Shown in pieces: positions 42,060 through 45,502 of a DNA stretch of 45,502 bases. Numbering within the stretch: the stretch's first letter is position 1; the number at the start of each line of letters is the position of its first letter. A program made the position numbers and the translations under genes. The stretch covers positions 1 through 45,502 of the forward strand of contig JAIVFJ010000410.1 in NCBI GenBank assembly GCA_025765615.1, written 5' to 3'. This DNA comes from Zopfochytrium polystomum. Taxonomy: Eukaryota; Chytridiomycota; Chytridiomycetes; Chytridiales; Chytridiaceae. The notes below the pieces were generated by a model. That model did not search any database and was not told the origin of the DNA. It saw only the letters and a program-made list of their open reading frames with translations.

Positions 42060-44223
42060 ACCAAGAACGAACTCATCAATGAGGCCAACATCCTGTAGCG
42101 ATCAAGGCATCCCTTTGTCATTGGGTTTCATGGTGTGCTCCAAGCTGATGAAGCCTTTTCTCTTGTTCTGGAGGTAAGCACTGATTCTTTTCATGCTTCA
42201 TCTGGAATCTGGAATCTGGCATAACCCTCAATGTGTGGAATTTTTCTCTCCTTCCCAAAGTTGGCAGCACTTGGTTCCTTGGCCAGCTACTACGAAGATC
42301 CAGCCAACAGCAGCACAACAATCCATCAACGTGTGACCATCCTTCACCAAGTTTCTTCTGGCATGGCCAACCTGCATGACACTCAAGATCACCCACAATG
42401 ACTTGAAGAGCTTCAACATCCTCCTCACACAGAATCTCCAAGGCAGCCCCATTCTCTCCAAGTTTACAGATTTTGGCATGAGAAAACTCAAGTCAGAGAC
42501 AATGACAAAGACAACAACTTCTTCTGCTGGTGGTGGCTCCCTTGTGAGACTATACTCACTCCTTTGACCCTGGGATCTGGGCCCTAGAGTGAGGGAAAGC
42601 AAATAATAGGCTAAAACTAACTTTATTGGGCTGTTGTCCAGGGGGTGTTTCAACCCTACTACTTGCCTAGTCCACAAAGTATCCCTACTGATCTGTCTAA
42701 CAGGGATCTCAAACGCAAAGAATGAACACTCAGAGGGACAATCCTCTGAGGGATCGGTGTGGGAGCACCGATTACTTGCGTGGCTGTGGGCCGATGCAAG
42801 GGGAAACAGAAGGGCACTCCCGAGGGCGCAACACAACCGCAGAATAAAGAGAGAGAAGAGAGAAATGGGGGTTTTTATCTCAGGAACCTAATCTCAAACG
42901 CAACAGGAGCAGTTAATAGCAACGGGACGGACAGGGCGCGACCTAGCGCCCCTCGTCGCTGACGGTGCTGCAGGAGCCTTCGCCGTCGCCAGCAACGGGG
43001 GGGAGAGAGAGAAGGGAGTTGACTGTATAGGGGTCGGAAGGTTGCCAGCATGGAACTCGCATGAGGAAACACCTGCAATCGTACACGCACCCCCCAGGGC
43101 TGTGTCGGCACGATCACTCGACCAACGGGCTTTATCGCATTGCACTCGTACTCACACATCTCACTCTCACAGCAATAGGACCGAGGCAGGCACTTGTAGA
43201 TCGAACTCTCAGGTGTCGGGGGCTGCACCGGGCGCAGCCACCAACACCCTTGCGGGGACAGGAAGGTTGGGGACGACGACACCATCGTCGTTGCCACCAC
43301 CACCACTGTCATCACGGCGGGCGAGTGCCTGTGATCCTCACTCCAATACAGAGCCAGCAATGTCACACAGTCGCTGGTGGGGCCAGCTGCATTCCCCACC
43401 CACGGCTCCTTAAGAGGAGTCCCACGAAGGGACCATGTACACACCCGGGTGTGTACCATCTCTCACTACCCTCACCTTGGTGAGCCAGATGGATTTGAAG
43501 GGACTCTGTATTGGTGCCAATGGACAGAAATCAGATTGAAGAAAAAAGGAAAAAGAGAAATGGCCCAAAAACAGAGAGAGAGAAAATTGACAAGTCAACC
43601 CACCACAAATGCTCTAAGTCCCCCCCAACCCTATGCGTGTATGTACAAGTGCCGAAAATAAATAATAAATTAGGTGGGCTTGGGGTACGGCCTATAAGGT
43701 ACCCCATCCCTAGGCAGTTGGGCAGTCTCTGTTAGTCACTGAAAAAGAAAATATGTTGAGAAAACCCTGGTGCAACAGAAACTGTTAAGACAAAAGTAGT
43801 AAAAGCAGACCCAATAATAAAGACAGGTTAGCTGCAAATACACTTTGGTAACGCCTTGGAAACTAAAGAACCAGGAGCAATAATAGGGGTCCCAATCCTT
43901 TCAGTTTTATGACAGGTACGCTTGTTTTTGCAAATAAAATCCCTAGACTTTATCACTGAGACCTCCGTGTAGTCTCACACCCTGTTGTGGTTGGCTCCTG
44001 AACGTACGGGTCGCCACCCCAAGGTCTGTGATTTGTCAATTACTTCATTTGATGCCAAACTTTATTTTCGGAACTGGAAGGACCTGAACTGGCAAAAAAT
44101 TAAAGCTTCCAAAGTGGATCCGTGTGCAACCAACCCAGTTGCCAAAAGCGGAAACCCTATTGCTCGCAAAAAATACCACAAGTTGAAATTAATCTCAACA
44201 ACACATCTGGACATGATCTCTTA
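42060..44223 (+). pseudogene. TKL-like protein kinase relic split by an insertion
   Basis: The + strand reads NELINEANIL, a stop, then RHPFVIGFHGVL and FSLVLE before a GTAAGC donor (42174): the alpha-C to beta-5 part of a kinase. The next exon (about 42260) reads RVTILHQVSSGMANLHDT, shifts frame, then THNDLKSFNILL (HRD is HND) and FTDFGMRKL (DFG kept). It reaches GGGS at 42540, where a 1437-bp insert (42543-43979) begins. The kinase resumes at 43984 with LWLAPERTGRHPKVCD, the APE motif. Stops, a frameshift and the insert make it dead. It resembles the catalytic half of the intact kinase-Sel1 gene but is diverged. The P-loop and VAIK part are not visible upstream. Confidence 0.75.
42543..43979. 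mobile_element. 1437-bp insertion with 13-bp terminal inverted repeats and 4-bp TSD
   Basis: Ends are TGTGAGACTATAC and GTGTAGTCTCACA, inverted repeats with one mismatch. Flanks are CCCT (42539-42542) and CCCT (43980-43983). Reading the kinase across one CCCT gives an unbroken GGSLLWLAPE, which confirms the boundaries. No transposase, integrase or RT is seen inside. TG...CA termini favour a long solo LTR; the 13-bp inverted ends would also fit a non-autonomous DNA transposon. A GGGGTAC...GTACCCC hairpin with TATAAG in the loop lies at 43682-43705. Confidence 0.75.
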
Positions 44224-44675
44224 GTTGCAATCCAAGAAAGCAATGTGTTCACGGTTGCAGGACTGATTTCTGGGGCATTTTAGCTGAAGTTGGTAAAATC
44301 AGGTGGGAAGGCCCTTTGAAATGAAAACATTTAATGCCCCAGACTTTCCAAAGGTTTTGATTTGGGGAAAAAGGAAGCACAAACAGTTGCTGAAGCCCTG
44401 AAAAAGAATGAATCTGTTCAGAATCTTGACATCATCGGTGAGTAAATTGTTTGACAAAACATCCCTCTTATGGTGGTCAACTTTGTCCCTTACTTCTGCA
44501 ATTTTGATGCACTGACCACTGAAATTTTCCTTCATTTCTCTTTCATTTTTCTTATTCCTTTTTCATGTTTGCCCACTTGCACATTGCAACTGTGTGCAGG
44601 GAATCGCATTGGTGTTGAAGGTGCCAAAGCCTTTGCTGATGCCCTGAGGGTGAACTCCACACCTGTTATGAATCA

Positions 44676-44796
44676 CCCTCTGGAAACCTCTGGAACCTTC
44701 TAGAACATTCCTTCATGGAACCTTCTGGAACCTTCTGGAACCTTCTAGAACATTCCTTTATGGAACCTTGTGGAACCTTCTGGAACCTTCTTTGCT
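44676..44796 (+). promoter_or_regulatory. Dense heat-shock-element-like array (alternating GAA/TTC every 5 bp)
   Basis: Reads as repeats of GAACCTTCTG and GAACATTCC, so GAAnnTTCnnGAAnnTTC units follow one another in several blocks of three to six. This matches the consensus bound by heat-shock factor trimers. A TATAAAAG box lies about 105 bp downstream. Binding is inferred from sequence only. Confidence 0.7.
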
Positions 44797-44900
44797 TTCC
44801 TGACTTGTCTTGTTGTCATTGGTATCATTGGTATCATTGTATTACTAATTGCTCTTTCTGGAACTTTCTTTGAGTCTTGACAAGGAACACTCTCAAAAGG

Positions 44901-44908
44901 TATAAAAG
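44901..44908 (+). promoter_or_regulatory. TATA box in family 2 LTR
   Basis: TATAAAAG in the context AAAAGGTATAAAAGGGGGA. It is the likely promoter of the retroelement. The other copy has TATAATAG at the same place. Confidence 0.65.
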
Positions 44909-45208
44909 GGGGATGGGGGACCTGTCCCATCCCTCAAGTGAATTATTGTTTCCAATACAATCATCACTCCTCTCAGTTCCTTGTCTGCCTTGTCCTGTCC
45001 TGCCCTGTTCCTGACAACACCGCAAACAATCGATCTTTCAAGTGAGTGAAACTTGCATGACCCAACCAATCCATTTGGAGTTTTGATCAACTTTGTCCCT
45101 TCCTTCTGCAATTTTGATGCATTGACAACTGACTTTTTCCTTCATTTCTTTTTCAATTTTCTTATTCATTTTTAATGCTTGCCCACTGGCACGTTGCAAC
45201 TGTGTCAG

Positions 45209-45502
45209 TCAATGCCATACGTGCTGAAGGTGCCGAGGCCATTGCATGTTGCATAAACAAGTTTGTGGAAGTCAGCTATTGATTCAGATGGAAATGTCAC
45301 TTTGTTATGCATTTGCTTTGGTCTGGCCAGTTGTGTGGTTGTGTTTTTCAGGTGGTGGTTGCTTGAAGTGTTTTTCCCAGTGCTTTGGAAGTGGATGCGA
45401 CATTGCAATTCTGAAGGACAACCATGTTGATCTCTTTGAGAATGAAAACAAGCTTGAGTTTCTCCGCTTTGAAGTGAGAGGATACCTTCCAAAGTGGTGG
45501 CT
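45209..45502 (+). other. LRR-flank sequence to the window end
   Basis: After the LRR piece ends near 45283 the sequence continues as probable intron or decayed exon. GTGGTTGCTTGAAGTG... near 45354 and the last 100 bp read in short open pieces, but no motif is clear. Confidence 0.3.

Larger units (their letters stand above)
44664..45016 (+). mobile_element. Solo LTR, family 2 (353 bp), with 5-bp TSD and HSE-like array
   Basis: Starts TGTTATGAATCACC, ends TTCCTGACA, flanked by ACACC (44659-44663) and ACACC (45017-45021). Near-identical to 29726-30033. Joining the flanks across one ACACC restores the LRR reading NSTPQTIDLS. Contents are listed separately: a GAA/TTC array at 44676-44796 and a TATAAAAG box at 44901-44908. 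Confidence 0.88.
44370..45290 (+). pseudogene. Leucine-rich-repeat (RNI-like) exons, interrupted by an LTR
   Basis: Three short coding pieces read as ribonuclease-inhibitor-type LRRs. They are EAQTVAEALKKNESVQNLDI (to 44437); then, after an intron (44438-44599), GNRIGVEGAKAFADALRVNS (to 44663); then, after the LTR, QTIDLS to 45041; and after another intron (45042-45208) NAIRAEGAEAIACCINK (from 45209). One LRR per exon is seen. Both introns are homologous to each other. LRR domains of this kind are sensor parts in NLR proteins. The solo LTR sits inside the second exon. The link to the kinase relic just upstream is unproven. Confidence 0.7.

Noticed and set aside
1..45502. CRISPR arrays, bacterial operons, rRNA genes
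   Set aside because: No direct-repeat/spacer arrays or rRNA-like sequence were seen; introns and gene content are eukaryotic.

Overview
This is nuclear DNA of a eukaryote, most likely an early-diverging (zoosporic or otherwise non-Dikarya) fungus. The evidence is short GT-AG introns (56-340 bp), GC-rich exons full of Ala/Gly/Ser/Asp runs, fungal-type housekeeping proteins, a TKL kinase-Sel1 gene, a TIR-NACHT-WD40 gene relic, and a non-LTR retrotransposon with EN, RT and RNase H domains. The lineage is an inference; no species is named. There are no rRNA genes, no CRISPR array and no bacterial-type operons.

Two compartments alternate. Compartment A is gene-dense and GC-rich (about 1-13.1 kb and 21.0-28.2 kb). 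Its genes, in order, are: a 3' partial Rab7-like GTPase with a huge insertion (+); an importin-beta-like remnant (-); ribonucleotide reductase large subunit in six exons (+); splicing factor PRPF3/Prp3 in four exons (-), convergent with RNR; a soluble cytochrome b5 in four exons (+), divergent from PRPF3; two tandem, 25-bp-overlapping paralogous genes of an unrecognised family (-); and an acid lipase / steryl ester hydrolase in four exons (+) with a long acidic tail.

Compartment B is more AT-rich and repeat-laden (about 13.9-20.9 kb and 28.5-45.5 kb). It holds relics of NLR-like and signalling genes cut up by retroelements. A TIR-NACHT-WD40 pseudogene (-, 17.1-20.7 kb) carries a LINE fragment, which itself carries a solo LTR. 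A related solo LTR lies inverted at 14.7-15.6 kb with a perfect 5-bp target duplication. At 30.95-33.70 kb is an apparently intact kinase-Sel1 gene (-, six exons, 720 aa). Next to it is a frameshifted TIR-Sel1 pseudogene (-, 33.97-35.15 kb) and a stray Sel1 fragment (+). A degenerate LINE (+) fills 35.8-41.8 kb. A TKL kinase pseudogene (+) is split exactly inside its activation loop by a 1437-bp TIR/TSD-flanked insert. LRR exons follow, split by a solo LTR that carries a dense heat-shock-element-like array.

The most interesting signals are: (1) a Rab GTPase with about 810 low-complexity residues between the G4 and G5 motifs and an intact CAC prenylation tail; (2) clustering of TIR, NACHT-WD40, kinase-Sel1 and kinase/LRR modules, an NLR-like repertoire, in one transposon-rich block; (3) an LTR family loaded with GAA/TTC heat-shock-type repeats plus a TATA box; (4) a new two-paralog protein family with a shared C-terminal domain. 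All function statements come from reading motifs by eye; no database search was run.
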